Shown here piece after piece: positions 18,983-27,855 of a stretch of 64,000 nt of DNA (within the stretch, counting starts at the first letter, position 1; each line of letters begins with the position of its first letter). Origin of the DNA: Celeribacter halophilus (lineage in GTDB: Bacteria; Pseudomonadota; Alphaproteobacteria; Rhodobacterales; Rhodobacteraceae); NCBI RefSeq assembly GCF_900114135.1, contig NZ_FORY01000004.1, forward strand, positions 1 through 64,000. The letters run 5' to 3'. A program made the translations under genes and the position numbers. The notes under the pieces are model-generated. The model saw only the letters and a list, made by a program, of their open reading frames with translations, searched no databases and was not told the origin of the DNA.

Positions 18983-20151
18983 GCAGCCCCGACCTGATGT
19001 CCACAAGCCATATTGATGGAAGCTACCGGCGGCAGACCCTGAAGCGAGCGCGGCTGGTGATCCAGACGGTTGTGCTATCGTTGGTGATCGCTGTCGGCTG
19101 GGCCTCCGTCGCCCAGATCAACGAGATCACGCGCGGCGACGGGCGTGTCGTGCCCCTACGCAGGTTGCAGTCGATTCAAAGCCTTGAAGGTGGGATCCTC
19201 GCTGAATTGCATGTGAGCGAAGGCGATATTGTGCAAGAGGGTCAGTTGCTTGCCAAACTCGACCCGACAAAGTCGGAAACGGCATTTAACTCGACACAGG
19301 CGGAGATCACCTCTCTTTCCGCAGAAGTAAAGCGCCTTGAAGCGGAAGTTCTGGAACAGCCCGAACTGGATTTCGGCCCCAATCCGAATGAAGCGGAAGC
19401 CACAGAATTGCGCCTGTTCCAAGCGCGGCGCACAAAACTTGAGGCTTCTATTGCATCTCTTGTCGAAGAACGTGGAACAATCGAAAGCCAGATCGAAATC
19501 ACCAGTCCGCTGGCCGAGTCCGGTGCGGTGAGCCAGATCGACCTGTTGCAGCTACGCCAGCAGAAGGCCGAGCTTGATGGCAAGATCAACGAGGTGCGCA
19601 ACGCCTATGTGCAAGATGCCTACAAAGACCTCGCGGCCAGTCGGGCAAAGCTCACAACCTTGCAGCAGGATTTGATCCAGAAACAGGATGAGTTCCAGCG
19701 CACGGAAATCCGTTCCCCCGTGGCCGGTCGCGTCAACAACATCGAGATCACAACCCTCGGCGGGGTGGTGCAACCGGGTGAGCCGATCATGGAAATCACC
19801 CCAACAGATGATCAACTTCTGATCGAGACCAAGGTCAAGCCGCAAGACGTGGCTTTCGTCGCGCCCGGTATGCCCGCCAGCGTCAAGATCACCGCCTATG
19901 ATTTTGCAACCTATGGCGATTTGCGCGGCGTTGTGACCCAGATTTCCGAAGACACGGTCGAAGAAGAAACCGCGCAAGGCAAGCAGGACTTCTACCGTGT
20001 CATGGTCAAGACCGAGACCAGCTATCTGGAACAGTTTGACGAACAATTCCCCATCCGGCCCGGGATGGTGGCACAGGTGGATATCGAAAGTGGCAATCGC
20101 TCGGTGCTGAGTTACCTGACGCGACCTCTCATGCGGGCACGGCTACGGTAA
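18979..20151 (+). CDS. HlyD-family membrane-fusion protein of the type I system
   Basis: A 390-residue periplasmic adaptor. One N-terminal membrane helix (residues about 25-45) is followed by a lipoyl-like half motif (SLEGGILAELHVSEGD), a long coiled-coil hairpin (about 95-225) and a beta-barrel end with RPGMVAQVDIESG near the C-terminus. It connects the ABC exporter to the TolC-like channel. Translational overlap with the exporter supports one complex. Confidence 0.9.
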   Translation: MSSPDLMSTSHIDGSYRRQTLKRARLVIQTVVLSLVIAVGWASVAQINEITRGDGRVVPLRRLQSIQSLEGGILAELHVSEGDIVQEGQLLAKLDPTKSETAFNSTQAEITSLSAEVKRLEAEVLEQPELDFGPNPNEAEATELRLFQARRTKLEASIASLVEERGTIESQIEITSPLAESGAVSQIDLLQLRQQKAELDGKINEVRNAYVQDAYKDLAASRAKLTTLQQDLIQKQDEFQRTEIRSPVAGRVNNIEITTLGGVVQPGEPIMEITPTDDQLLIETKVKPQDVAFVAPGMPASVKITAYDFATYGDLRGVVTQISEDTVEEETAQGKQDFYRVMVKTETSYLEQFDEQFPIRPGMVAQVDIESGNRSVLSYLTRPLMRARLR

Positions 20152-20209
20152 GCAACATCTGAACCTTTGATCCGACGCGGACATCCATGAAAGTAGAAAA
20201 GAGACAACA

Positions 20210-21550
20210 ATGCTGCCTCGTTCCTGTGTAAATTCCGCATATATGAAAGGCCTCCTGCGAGGGGGGCTGATGTCGGGTGCAGTTCTGGCCTCTTCCTTGG
20301 GCGCTGCGGCACAATCCGGCGAAGGCAATAGCCGGATATATACGAAGGTGGTGGTGCGCGGCGCGGAGTTTATCCCCGAGGAGGATATCAAACTCACCTG
20401 TGGTGCTGTGCCGAATGTCCCCTACCTCACCATTGAACTGCGTGCGATCGAGGACTGTCTTATGTCCACGGGCGTCTTCGAAAGCGTCACGCTGACACCC
20501 GAAGATGACACGCTGGTGATTGCAGTCGAGGAGTTGAACACCCAACCGGGACGCATCGAAGCCTCACTGGCCTACTCCTCACAAGACGGCTTGATCGGCG
20601 GGCTGTCCTTTGAGCAATACAACCTTTTCCCCGACACTTATGGGTCTGTTCGCCTCGCATATAATGACGAAGTGAAACGTGGCATCGCGCGGCTGTATCA
20701 TGTCGACATGATCGAGGATGTTCTTGATCTCGGTCTCAGGGCCGGATGGGAAGAACTGTCCTATGATGACACGCCCTATACCGAGAAAACCCGCCAGCTT
20801 GAAGCCTATGCCGTTTGGAATGCCAAACCCGACACCCGTCTGGAGGCGGGGCTCGGCTATCGCAGCTATGGCCTTTTTGACGTGTCAGCTGATGCCAGCC
20901 CGCTTTTGCTATCGGAGGAAACATCAACCATTGACGCCCCGTTCATGCGGTTCGGGCTTGATCACAGTTCCATTTCCAAAGGCGAAACTTCTTGGGGTGC
21001 ATGGAATTATCAGTTCGGGGTGGACCAGTATTTCTGGAATCTCGGCACAGAGGACGCCCTAAGAGATTTCCGTCTCAAGACGCGCTCCTATGTCCCGTTC
21101 GGCAGCAGCACACGCATGTTGATTTCACTTGATGCAGGAACGGTCTCCGGCACCAACGGCAATGCAACACGGGTTATGGACCGCTTTACCCCCGGAGCAG
21201 ACAGCTTTCGTGGCTTTGCCTCGGGTGGCGTTGGGCCGCGTGACAATGGTGATGCGCTTGGAGGCAATAACTTCGCGGTCTCGACCATCGAGCTGCAGAG
21301 GAATTTCGATAACTTCGATTCGACGCCCTTGATCGGCGGCGTGTTTTGGCAAACCGGCGCGGCATGGGGGCTTGATGACACCCAATCCGGCACGATTGAT
21401 GACGACTACCATCAACGCAGTTCTGTCGGTGTCTCGTTGTCACTGGAAATCGGAATCGTCCCGATATCACTCTATGTCGCAAAGGCCTTGAAGAAAGAGG
21501 ACGGCGATGAGGAACAGGTCTTCGGCTTGAGTCTGAGCACCAATTTCTGA
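20210..21550 (+). CDS. small BamA/TamA-like outer-membrane beta-barrel protein
   Basis: A protein of 446 residues with a signal peptide ending near SLGAAAQS and one POTRA-like unit (YTKVVVRGAEFIPEEDI through VIAVEEL, residues about 42-115). A predicted 16-strand barrel follows, with alternating aromatic strands and a C-terminal Phe (GLSLSTNF), the usual outer-membrane assembly signal. DSFRGFASGGVGPRD near 325 corresponds to the VRGY/F-type loop of the Omp85 family. Family members insert or translocate proteins at the outer membrane; ShlB/FhaC relatives secrete adhesins. It starts 58 bases after hlyD with AAAAGAGA upstream and is probably in the same transcript. That is unusual for a type I system and suggests a role in surface display of the repeat proteins. 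Confidence 0.8.
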   Translation: MLPRSCVNSAYMKGLLRGGLMSGAVLASSLGAAAQSGEGNSRIYTKVVVRGAEFIPEEDIKLTCGAVPNVPYLTIELRAIEDCLMSTGVFESVTLTPEDDTLVIAVEELNTQPGRIEASLAYSSQDGLIGGLSFEQYNLFPDTYGSVRLAYNDEVKRGIARLYHVDMIEDVLDLGLRAGWEELSYDDTPYTEKTRQLEAYAVWNAKPDTRLEAGLGYRSYGLFDVSADASPLLLSEETSTIDAPFMRFGLDHSSISKGETSWGAWNYQFGVDQYFWNLGTEDALRDFRLKTRSYVPFGSSTRMLISLDAGTVSGTNGNATRVMDRFTPGADSFRGFASGGVGPRDNGDALGGNNFAVSTIELQRNFDNFDSTPLIGGVFWQTGAAWGLDDTQSGTIDDDYHQRSSVGVSLSLEIGIVPISLYVAKALKKEDGDEEQVFGLSLSTNF

Positions 21551-22199
21551 TCCCTCATATCGCTTCGGCATTGGCTGCGCATGATACAGGACTCTGGGCC
21601 CCGCCCCCGAATTGAAACGGCGCGCCTTCGGTGCACTGGGGCGTCTATTCAATTTTTCTCCTGTAGAAACAATTGGCTAGTGGATTTCAATATCCTCCGG
21701 CAGGGTGAGTTCCTCCGCATATAAATCCGTTTTTCAAAGCGATTGCTCTCCGGCGGAGCTCAGCGAAAGACCCCATAAATAGGTATTTTTGTATCAAAAG
21801 ATATTTTCTATATACTAACGTATATTTCTTGTGCTAGCCTCAAAACAATCGTGGGCGAGAGACTACATTTCGTGCGTAGCACAATGTCACTCTCGCGGAA
21901 CCAACGTGATGGATGATGCAGATATGAAACTCTTTCGCTCACACAAACCGCGTCCGAATGTCTCCACCCTTGAGAGCCGTCTTTTCGCGCGGATGGAGAT
22001 AGAGATGAAGCATGCCAATTGCCCCAGCAACGGCGCTGTGCCTCTTTTGCGTGCAAACCGTGGTTGGGTTGATCCTTCATACAAACACACTTCTTTGACC
22101 GAGACCAAAGCCACACGCTGGTTGCCGGTGAACAGAGCTCTTCACACCGGGTAGTTCGCACGCACCAGCTAAATGGTGCAAGGAAAAGGATGTTGCCAC
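21551..22199. other. gap before the receiver-like gene
   Basis: An AT-rich leader lies at 21720-21830, with TATATACTAACGTATATTT near 21810. A frame from ATG 21909 to 22154 would give 81 residues (MDDADMKLFRSHKPRPNV...), but it has no good ribosome site or recognisable family, so I leave it as doubtful. The stretch may hold the promoter of the gene at 22200. Confidence 0.35.
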
Positions 22200-22628
22200 A
22201 TGTTGCGCCAGACTTTCGACACAACAAACTCCGCGCTTGTTACACAAAATGCGCTCGCCGAAGATCTGAACGTGCTTGCTCTTCTCGACTGGGACCACCT
22301 GCCCTATGAGCTCAGTCAGCCTGGCTGCGGGTATCGCATGTCACTCTTGCGTGGCGAAGACAGCGATCAGGCCCTCGGCATCCTGCGTCATAGCGAGAAC
22401 GCGCCAGACATTCTTATTGTCGATGAAGATTTCTTTGGCTCGCCCGAAGCGGCCGCCGACATCTGTATGCAAATCCGGCGCGCGCAGCCTGATGCGTGCA
22501 TCATCGCGATTGAAAGCGAGATGTGGGAAGGCGAGTCAGTCTTGGCAGAGTTGGGCCTGTGTAATGAAACCCTGCCCGCCAATGCGACCAAGAGACAAAT
22601 TCTCGAAAAGCTGCGTGCTTTGAACTAA
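22200..22628 (+). CDS. receiver-like (CheY-fold) protein
   Basis: About 142 residues. The core, ILIVDEDFFGSPEAAADI near residues 71-88, resembles the phosphoacceptor strand of response-regulator receivers, with Asp at 75 and 77. The rest fits a diverged alpha/beta receiver (CIIAIES, then ATKRQILEKLRALN). The usual N-terminal acidic pair and the conserved Lys are not obvious, so phosphorylation is doubtful. The ATG at 22200 is preceded by AAGGA at a good distance. It converges on the NarL-type regulator and lies near the hybrid kinase, so it may belong to the same signalling module. Confidence 0.6.
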   Translation: MLRQTFDTTNSALVTQNALAEDLNVLALLDWDHLPYELSQPGCGYRMSLLRGEDSDQALGILRHSENAPDILIVDEDFFGSPEAAADICMQIRRAQPDACIIAIESEMWEGESVLAELGLCNETLPANATKRQILEKLRALN

Positions 22629-22648
22629 GCCCCGGAAACCCGCGTGCT

Positions 22649-23302
22649 CTAGATGTAGTTCTTGTCTTGCGCGACGATCACGGCTTGCGTGCGGTTGTTG
22701 GCGCCAAGCTTTGTGCAGATCGATTTCACATGCATCTTCACCGTAGCCTCGGCCAAAGACAGCTCTTCAGCGATTTCACGGTTCGGGCGACCTTCGGCCA
22801 ACAAGGCAAGCACATCCATTTCGCGGGTCGACAAAGGCGATTGCGCTGTGCCCCGCGATTTCATCATATGCGGGTCAAGAAGTTCAACCGGAACGTACCG
22901 ACCGCCTGCCGCCATGAAACGCATTTCATTAGCGAGATTTTTCAGGGACGTGGTTTTCAGAATAACACCGGAACCGCCCATTTGAAGAATTTCGGAGATG
23001 ACTTGAGCCGTGGGATCACTGGTCAAGAGCGCCGTGGGCCGCCCCTCGTTTCTATCCAGCGCCTTCTTCAACCCGCCGACGCCATTCATACCGGGCATTT
23101 GCAGGTCCACCAAAACCAGATCAAAAGCTCCATGTTCGTCAATAATAGACAATGCAGCATCCAGATCGGGCGCGGTGCGCACTTCAAATTCAGGTAGATT
23201 CGATAGGAAATGATCAAACATATCCAGAATCATGGCGTGATCGTCCGCAATCAAGACGCTAATTTTGCTGCCTTGCATGGAACTTGCGGTTGCTTTTGGC
23301 AT
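22649..23302 (-). CDS. NarL/FixJ-family response regulator
   Basis: A 217-residue two-domain regulator. The receiver starts SVLIADDHAMIL and carries the phosphoacceptor Asp at residue 66 (LVLVDLQMPGMNG). The C-terminal LuxR-type helix-turn-helix reads LSTREMDVLALLAEGRPNRE and continues IAEELSLAEATVKMHVKSI. GAGAGG precedes the ATG. It lies 157 bases downstream of the hybrid kinase on the same strand, so the two are probably partners. Its location between repeat-protein genes makes it a candidate regulator of them. Confidence 0.9.
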   Translation of the reverse strand: MPKATASSMQGSKISVLIADDHAMILDMFDHFLSNLPEFEVRTAPDLDAALSIIDEHGAFDLVLVDLQMPGMNGVGGLKKALDRNEGRPTALLTSDPTAQVISEILQMGGSGVILKTTSLKNLANEMRFMAAGGRYVPVELLDPHMMKSRGTAQSPLSTREMDVLALLAEGRPNREIAEELSLAEATVKMHVKSICTKLGANNRTQAVIVAQDKNYI

Positions 23303-23459
23303 TTAGAGCCTCTCTAAAAATTATTTTGATAGCTTGTCTAATTTCCTACCGCCTAAACGATGTAAACTCAACATAGCTGACAGAAACAGTTTGAACCGAG
23401 AAATATCAACATGGTATGAATTAAATTCAAAATAACGACAAGTCTTGACGTCAGATCAT

Positions 23460-25373
23460 TTACTTTTGTTTGAGTGTGTGAATGGCTTCTTGTGTTAGAT
23501 CAAGACACTCTTCGAGTTCCGGGAAACGAGACGGGAGATCGCTGCCCTCATCAAAGTCGCATTCCATTGTTCTTAAACAGTTTTCAAGCGCACCAAGGCC
23601 GGTCAGGCTACACACGCCGGTGGCTGCATGTAGCATTCGACCCGTATCCGGCCCGACCCCGTCCGACTTAAGTTTGGTTAAAATATCTTTCGCTTCTGCA
23701 TGAGCGCGCTGCATATAGGTCATTGCACCCTCCGTCCCTAACTGGGAGAGCAAATCTTGCACAACCTCATCTTTCAGGACCGGTGTGACGGTTTGCGAGA
23801 TTTTAGCAATTTTAGGTTGGTGTGGCACAGGTGGCTCCGACTCATCAGGCTTGTGAAGCACAGCAAGGATTGCAGCACTTAATTGCGCCGGACGAATAGG
23901 TTTTTCCAACACCTTGGCGATACCGGCCTCATGGCAAGCTGTCACGATTTCGTCCGCAACATGTGCCGTCAGCGCCAGAATAGGCCCATTCCACCCACCC
24001 TTTCGGGTTTGACGCACACGCTGCGCAAATTCGACTCCCGACATATACGGTAGGGTCATATCCGTAAGTATAAGATCCAGATTGTCTACAATCTCCGACT
24101 TGTCTAGCAAGGATAGCGCCTCGATGCCGTTTCCGGCGGACCAGACCTTTGCTCCTGCGGAGGTGAGGATATGCTGAAGCCAGTCCCGACTCGTCGGGCT
24201 GTCCTCGACTAGAATCATCGATACGCCTTGCAAAGATGCATGCTTTTCTGGCGGGGTGCTTGGGCTGAAATTGTCAGCCTTCTCACCTTTCTGGAGCATA
24301 AAGGTGGCCTTTATTGTTGTCCCGATCACGTCTTTTGCGTGATCCGCACGGTCGTTTTCTGCGCCCTCGGCGTATCTGTCTGACAGTTCGAGTGTGCCCC
24401 CCAGCTGGCGCAGTGCATGGGCGAGCACATTCATCCCCGCAGAGGGACGGTCCTTGCGCTCTGTGACGGCAGGCGGTTGAGCCGCATCGCCTTGCCCCAA
24501 AGCCGCGCGCAGTCGTGCCTGTTGTTCGGGAGGAATGCCACCGCCCATGTCCTTGACCGTCAGGATAATCTTGAGACGTTCCACCCCGGTCTCCGGCGAC
24601 GGCAAGGGACGACAGGTCAGGCCGATCTCGACTTCCTTGCCGCCGTATTTTGCGGAGTTGTCGATGATGTTCTGGAACAGCGCGCGCACGAAACGCACCG
24701 GTCCATGCACCCAGATGTCTTCATGCGGATCCAACCAGAGTTTGAGCGCCACATCCTGATTGCGCGCAATCGGCGAAATCATCATGACAAGCGTGCGCAA
24801 TTCCTCCGTGAGGTTGAAGGTTTCATCAGGGCGTATACCGGCGACACTTTGCTCGCCGCGAATAACGCCAAGCACATTGCTGATATGATCAAGAGCCACT
24901 TCGGATGTCTGCTGCAGTTGCTCGCGCGCCTTATTTCGTTGCTCTTCAGAGGCTTGCCCCCCATCGTCCAGCACATTCTCCGCCGTTGCCAGAAGCGACT
25001 GGATCGGCGTGCGCAAATCATGCGCTACCCGCATAAGCGTCGCCGCGCGCGACCGGTTGCGCAGCCATGTGGCTTCGAGGTCATTCGAGGCTAGTCGTAA
25101 AAGATAGCCATCACCGGCGCCCAGAGACAGGTGGACGATTTCTCCCTCCAAAGTATCCGTCCCCAGTGTCAGTGAAACGGGAATACTCCCTGCCCGATGC
25201 GCCTGCGCACAAAGCCCGGGCCAGTCCAGACTGTCGTGAATGCCTTCCTGGTCGAGCAACAACCGCTGCGCAGGCGCATTGGCGAGCAACACCTTGCCGC
25301 CCTCGCTCGCGAGAACAGACGGTCTGCGATCCGTGGCGATCATGCGGGCAATCGTCTGAATAATGGGGCGCAT
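23460..25373 (-). CDS. hybrid histidine kinase (HisKA-HATPase-REC-Hpt)
   Basis: A cytoplasmic-looking hybrid kinase of 637 residues. A PAS-like N-terminus is followed by the H-box RVAHDLRTPIQ with His118, the N-box FQNIIDNSAKYGG near 233-245 and the G-box VKDMGGGIPPEQ near 280. The receiver (MILVEDSPTSRDW ... LILTDMTLPYMSG) spans about 375-490. A C-terminal Hpt domain has the likely phospho-His at 582 (RMLHAATGVCSLTGLGAL). No transmembrane helix is evident, so the signal is probably internal. The domain set suggests a phosphorelay to the NarL-type regulator encoded next. It is transcribed divergently from repeat gene 2. Confidence 0.9.
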   Translation of the reverse strand: MRPIIQTIARMIATDRRPSVLASEGGKVLLANAPAQRLLLDQEGIHDSLDWPGLCAQAHRAGSIPVSLTLGTDTLEGEIVHLSLGAGDGYLLRLASNDLEATWLRNRSRAATLMRVAHDLRTPIQSLLATAENVLDDGGQASEEQRNKAREQLQQTSEVALDHISNVLGVIRGEQSVAGIRPDETFNLTEELRTLVMMISPIARNQDVALKLWLDPHEDIWVHGPVRFVRALFQNIIDNSAKYGGKEVEIGLTCRPLPSPETGVERLKIILTVKDMGGGIPPEQQARLRAALGQGDAAQPPAVTERKDRPSAGMNVLAHALRQLGGTLELSDRYAEGAENDRADHAKDVIGTTIKATFMLQKGEKADNFSPSTPPEKHASLQGVSMILVEDSPTSRDWLQHILTSAGAKVWSAGNGIEALSLLDKSEIVDNLDLILTDMTLPYMSGVEFAQRVRQTRKGGWNGPILALTAHVADEIVTACHEAGIAKVLEKPIRPAQLSAAILAVLHKPDESEPPVPHQPKIAKISQTVTPVLKDEVVQDLLSQLGTEGAMTYMQRAHAEAKDILTKLKSDGVGPDTGRMLHAATGVCSLTGLGALENCLRTMECDFDEGSDLPSRFPELEECLDLTQEAIHTLKQK

Positions 25374-25670
25374 ATTAAAACCCTAACTGTTGTTTTCAGA
25401 AGGTCTGCGACGACTGTTCTGCCGCAGCCAATCCCGAAATTATAAGGCTGTTTGTTGTTCGCTTGCTCTGGTGATGAAGTAGACATCCACCGCCCACAAA
25501 CCGACTGCAAGCCGGATTTCCAGATTTCTCATAATATGGCGTATCAGCAACATCCTTATGGATAGGTATTATATATTTATTGATTATTTTAGGTGTGACA
25601 GGTAATCCTTTTCCCTGTTAACTACATTTGGGTATTGGCCGCAGGGGTCTTCAGCAGAAGGATTTGAAGA
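25374..25670. other. divergent promoter region, hybrid kinase / repeat gene 2
   Basis: About 297 bases between divergent genes, AT-rich at 25530-25600 (TATTATATATTTATTGATTATT). AAGGA lies before the ATG at 25671. A CATAAGGATGT element occurs on the minus strand at 25547-25563. Confidence 0.5.
25547..25563 (-). promoter_or_regulatory. candidate shared regulatory motif, copy upstream of repeat gene 2
   Basis: ATCCATAAGGATGTTGC, read on the minus strand, lies about 110 bases before the repeat gene. It is the most diverged member of the set: CATAAG replaces CTTAAG. Confidence 0.2.
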
Positions 25671-27629
25671 ATGGCGATGAGTGGATTTGTGGTTGGGGAC
25701 GGTGTGGACGTTCAGATTCATCTGAACAAAGACAGCGTCAGCCGATATGTGAAATCGGGCAATGATCTTTTGGTTGAGCAAACCAATGGTGAGGTTCTGA
25801 ACATTCAGGATTTCTATACGCCCACAGAAAATGGCGAAGCGCATCGCCTGATTTTTGAAGACGGCACATTCAGCGGTGTTGAAGGTCTGACGTCCGAAGA
25901 AGCCGCAGCGGCAGGGCTCGGACAAGGATTTGCCATCGACGAGATCGGCGCAGGCATCGCAGCCGCGGCCGGTCTTGGCGCAGCCGTGCTTTTGAGCGAC
26001 TCAGATGATGATACGACAGACGAAGACAGCTCTGACGACAATACCGGGCAGGACGATGAAGACGACGGCACCGAAGGCGACGGCACCGAAGATGACGAAG
26101 CCGTAGTAACAACCGGGGCCGTAGATTCATTGTTGAGCGACGATGGAGTTCTTGGAACACTGACCGGAAACGAAGGCAGTCTTGGCGCCGTAACTGGCTC
26201 CGAAGGTCTTTTGGGCGACCTCGCTGGTGAGGACGGTCTGCTGAGTGCCGTGACCGGCGAAGATGGCCTCGTGGGCTCCCTTCTCGGCACCGGATTGATT
26301 GGTGACGGCACCACTTCGGACGACCCCCTCGCCAGCCTCACGGACCCGCTTCTCGGCGAAGATTCCTTACTGGGTGGCCTGCTCGGAAGCACTGGGCTGA
26401 CGTCCGGCCTCCTCGGCTCCGAAGGCATCATTGGTGGTCTTTTGACTTCCGAAGGCCTCGTCGGCGGTCTTCTGACGGAAGACGGGCTTGTTGGCGGATT
26501 GTTGACGGACGACGGTTTGATCGGTGGACTTCTGGGCGGCAACAGCCTTGTTGGTAGCCTGCTTGGAAATAACGGCCTCGTTGGCGGGTTGCTTGACGGC
26601 CTGACCGACGATGATGGTCTGCTTGGCGGTTTGATCAGCGATGATGGCCTTCTGGGCGGTCTCCTTGCCGATGACGGCTTACTCGGTGGTCTCCTTGGTG
26701 GCGATGGCCTCGTTGGTGGACTACTCGGTGACGAAGATGGTCTATTGAGTGGCCTCACAGGCGGCGAGGACGGTCTGCTGGGTGGCATCCTTGGAGACGA
26801 AGGTCTCGTCGGCGGCCTGCTTGGAGGCGAAGATGGCCTACTCGGTTCTGTGACCGGAGATGAAGGTCTCCTTGGCGGTCTCACTGGCGGTGAAGACGGT
26901 CTGCTCGATGGTCTCACAGGTGGCGACGACAGTCTTCTCGGCGGCCTCGCCGGTGACGAAGGTCTGCTTGATGCGGTTGTCTCCGATGGTGGCTTGCTCG
27001 GAGATGTCACGGGCAACAGCGGTCTGCTCGGTGATGTGACTGGCAATGACGGCCTACTTGGTGAAGTGATCGGCGACGAAGGTCTCGTCAATGACCTGAC
27101 AGGCCTGAGCCTCATCACAGACGGAGACGCCTCGGGGTCCAGTGACCTGCTTGGTGGCCTGACGGACGGCCTCTTGGGCGGTGATCTGCTCGGTGGTTTG
27201 ACTGGTGGCCTGTTGGGCGGAGAAGATGGCTTGCTGGATGCGATAACCGGAGACGAAGGCATCCTTGGCGGCCTCACCGGCGGCGAAGGCGGTTTGCTTG
27301 ATGGTCTCACAGGCGGAGACGACAGTCTTCTCGGTGGCCTCACAGGTGACGAAGGTCTGCTTGATGCGGTTGTTTCCGATGGCGGCTTGCTCGGAGATGT
27401 CACGGGCAACAGCGGTCTACTCGGTGATGTGACTGGCAATGACGGTGTGCTGGGCGAAGTGATCGGCGACGAAGGTCTCGTGAATGACCTGACAGGCCTG
27501 AGCCTGATCACGGATGGTGACGCATCGGGCTCCAGTGACCTGCTTGGTGGTCTGACGGATGGTCTCTTGGGCGGTGATCTGCTCGGTGACTTGACTGGTG
27601 GCCTGTTGGGCGGCGAGGAGACTGCCTGA
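25671..27629 (+). CDS. GLLG-repeat protein 2 with BapA-type prefix
   Basis: A protein of 652 residues. Residues 1-65 form a short beta-rich prefix ending in LNIQDFYTP, like the N-terminal prefix of BapA-type secreted adhesins. An Ala/Gly-rich hydrophobic stretch (about 80-110) and an Asp/Glu linker (about 112-145) follow. The remainder is an almost uninterrupted array of ten- to eleven-residue units (GDDGLLGGLL, TGNSGLLGDV and similar). The last 262 residues are two copies of a 131-residue block. The tail is GGLLGGEETA. There is no Cys-rich or enzyme motif. It is likely exported by the nearby type I system; whether it is an adhesin, matrix protein or something else is unknown. AAGGA precedes the ATG. 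Confidence 0.8.
   Translation: MAMSGFVVGDGVDVQIHLNKDSVSRYVKSGNDLLVEQTNGEVLNIQDFYTPTENGEAHRLIFEDGTFSGVEGLTSEEAAAAGLGQGFAIDEIGAGIAAAAGLGAAVLLSDSDDDTTDEDSSDDNTGQDDEDDGTEGDGTEDDEAVVTTGAVDSLLSDDGVLGTLTGNEGSLGAVTGSEGLLGDLAGEDGLLSAVTGEDGLVGSLLGTGLIGDGTTSDDPLASLTDPLLGEDSLLGGLLGSTGLTSGLLGSEGIIGGLLTSEGLVGGLLTEDGLVGGLLTDDGLIGGLLGGNSLVGSLLGNNGLVGGLLDGLTDDDGLLGGLISDDGLLGGLLADDGLLGGLLGGDGLVGGLLGDEDGLLSGLTGGEDGLLGGILGDEGLVGGLLGGEDGLLGSVTGDEGLLGGLTGGEDGLLDGLTGGDDSLLGGLAGDEGLLDAVVSDGGLLGDVTGNSGLLGDVTGNDGLLGEVIGDEGLVNDLTGLSLITDGDASGSSDLLGGLTDGLLGGDLLGGLTGGLLGGEDGLLDAITGDEGILGGLTGGEGGLLDGLTGGDDSLLGGLTGDEGLLDAVVSDGGLLGDVTGNSGLLGDVTGNDGVLGEVIGDEGLVNDLTGLSLITDGDASGSSDLLGGLTDGLLGGDLLGDLTGGLLGGEETA
26823..27215 (+). 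repeat. 131-codon block, copy 1
   Basis: This 393-base block is followed directly by a second copy offset by exactly 393 bases. Copies share long identical stretches such as the region encoding DAVVSDGGLLGDVTGNSG and LSLITDGDASGSSDLLGG. Confidence 0.85.
27216..27608 (+). repeat. 131-codon block, copy 2
   Basis: The second copy of the tandem duplication ends with the same GGLLGGE that begins each block, followed by the last residues of the protein. Differences from copy 1 are scattered single substitutions, so the duplication is not brand new. Confidence 0.85.
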
Positions 27630-27654
27630 TTCCACAGAACGACCCATTCACAAC

Positions 27655-27690
27655 AAACGCCCTGCCTTCTGGTGGGGCGTTTTGCGTTTG
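27655..27690 (+). terminator. intrinsic terminator after repeat gene 2
   Basis: AACGCCCTGCC and GGTGGGGCGTT form a stem with a short TTCT loop, followed by TTGCGTTTG. It lies about 25 bases after the stop codon. Confidence 0.65.
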
Positions 27691-27781
27691 TGCAGGCCGC
27701 AAAAGCCTCACAAACGACCACCGAGACAAAACTGGCCGCATATAATCAACAGTTTGTATTGACTATAAACTATCGTATATG

Positions 27782-27800
27782 CCTAATACATACTTAAGTC
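27782..27800 (-). promoter_or_regulatory. candidate shared regulatory motif, copy upstream of repeat gene 3
   Basis: Read on the minus strand it is GACTTAAGTATGTATTAGG, about 60-75 bases before the ATG at 27856. The core ACTTAAGT is palindromic. It closely matches the copies at 43901 and 13483. Confidence 0.35.
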
Positions 27801-27855
27801 CTCTTTTGAGGCGACGCTATTGTGCGCCGAGTTTTAACCAGTCGGGGGGTGAAAA

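Larger units (their letters stand above)
26130..27620 (+). repeat. array of ~30-bp units encoding GLLG decapeptides
   Basis: Near-continuous 30- to 33-bp units of the type GGY-GAY-GGT-CTN-CTN-GGN-GGN-CTN encode x-D/E-G-L-L-G-x-L/V-T/L-G. Codon choice varies between units more than the amino acids do, which suggests selection on the protein repeat. Confidence 0.8.

Noticed and set aside
21831-22154. 107-codon frame before the receiver-like gene
   Set aside because: Weak start context and no recognisable features; a shorter 81-codon version from 21909 remains possible but unsupported.
26130-27620. RTX calcium-binding nonapeptide repeats
   Set aside because: The GGxGxDxUx pattern is absent; units are about ten residues with paired Leu, so RTX is not supported.
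25814-27721. 635-codon open frame on the minus strand across repeat gene 2, and similar long antisense frames at 13569-14648, 29043-29885, 30426-31310 and 42683-43708
   Set aside because: They are Ser/Pro/Arg-rich mirror images of the Gly/Leu/Asp repeats, lack ribosome sites and start features, and follow from codon bias in repetitive DNA.
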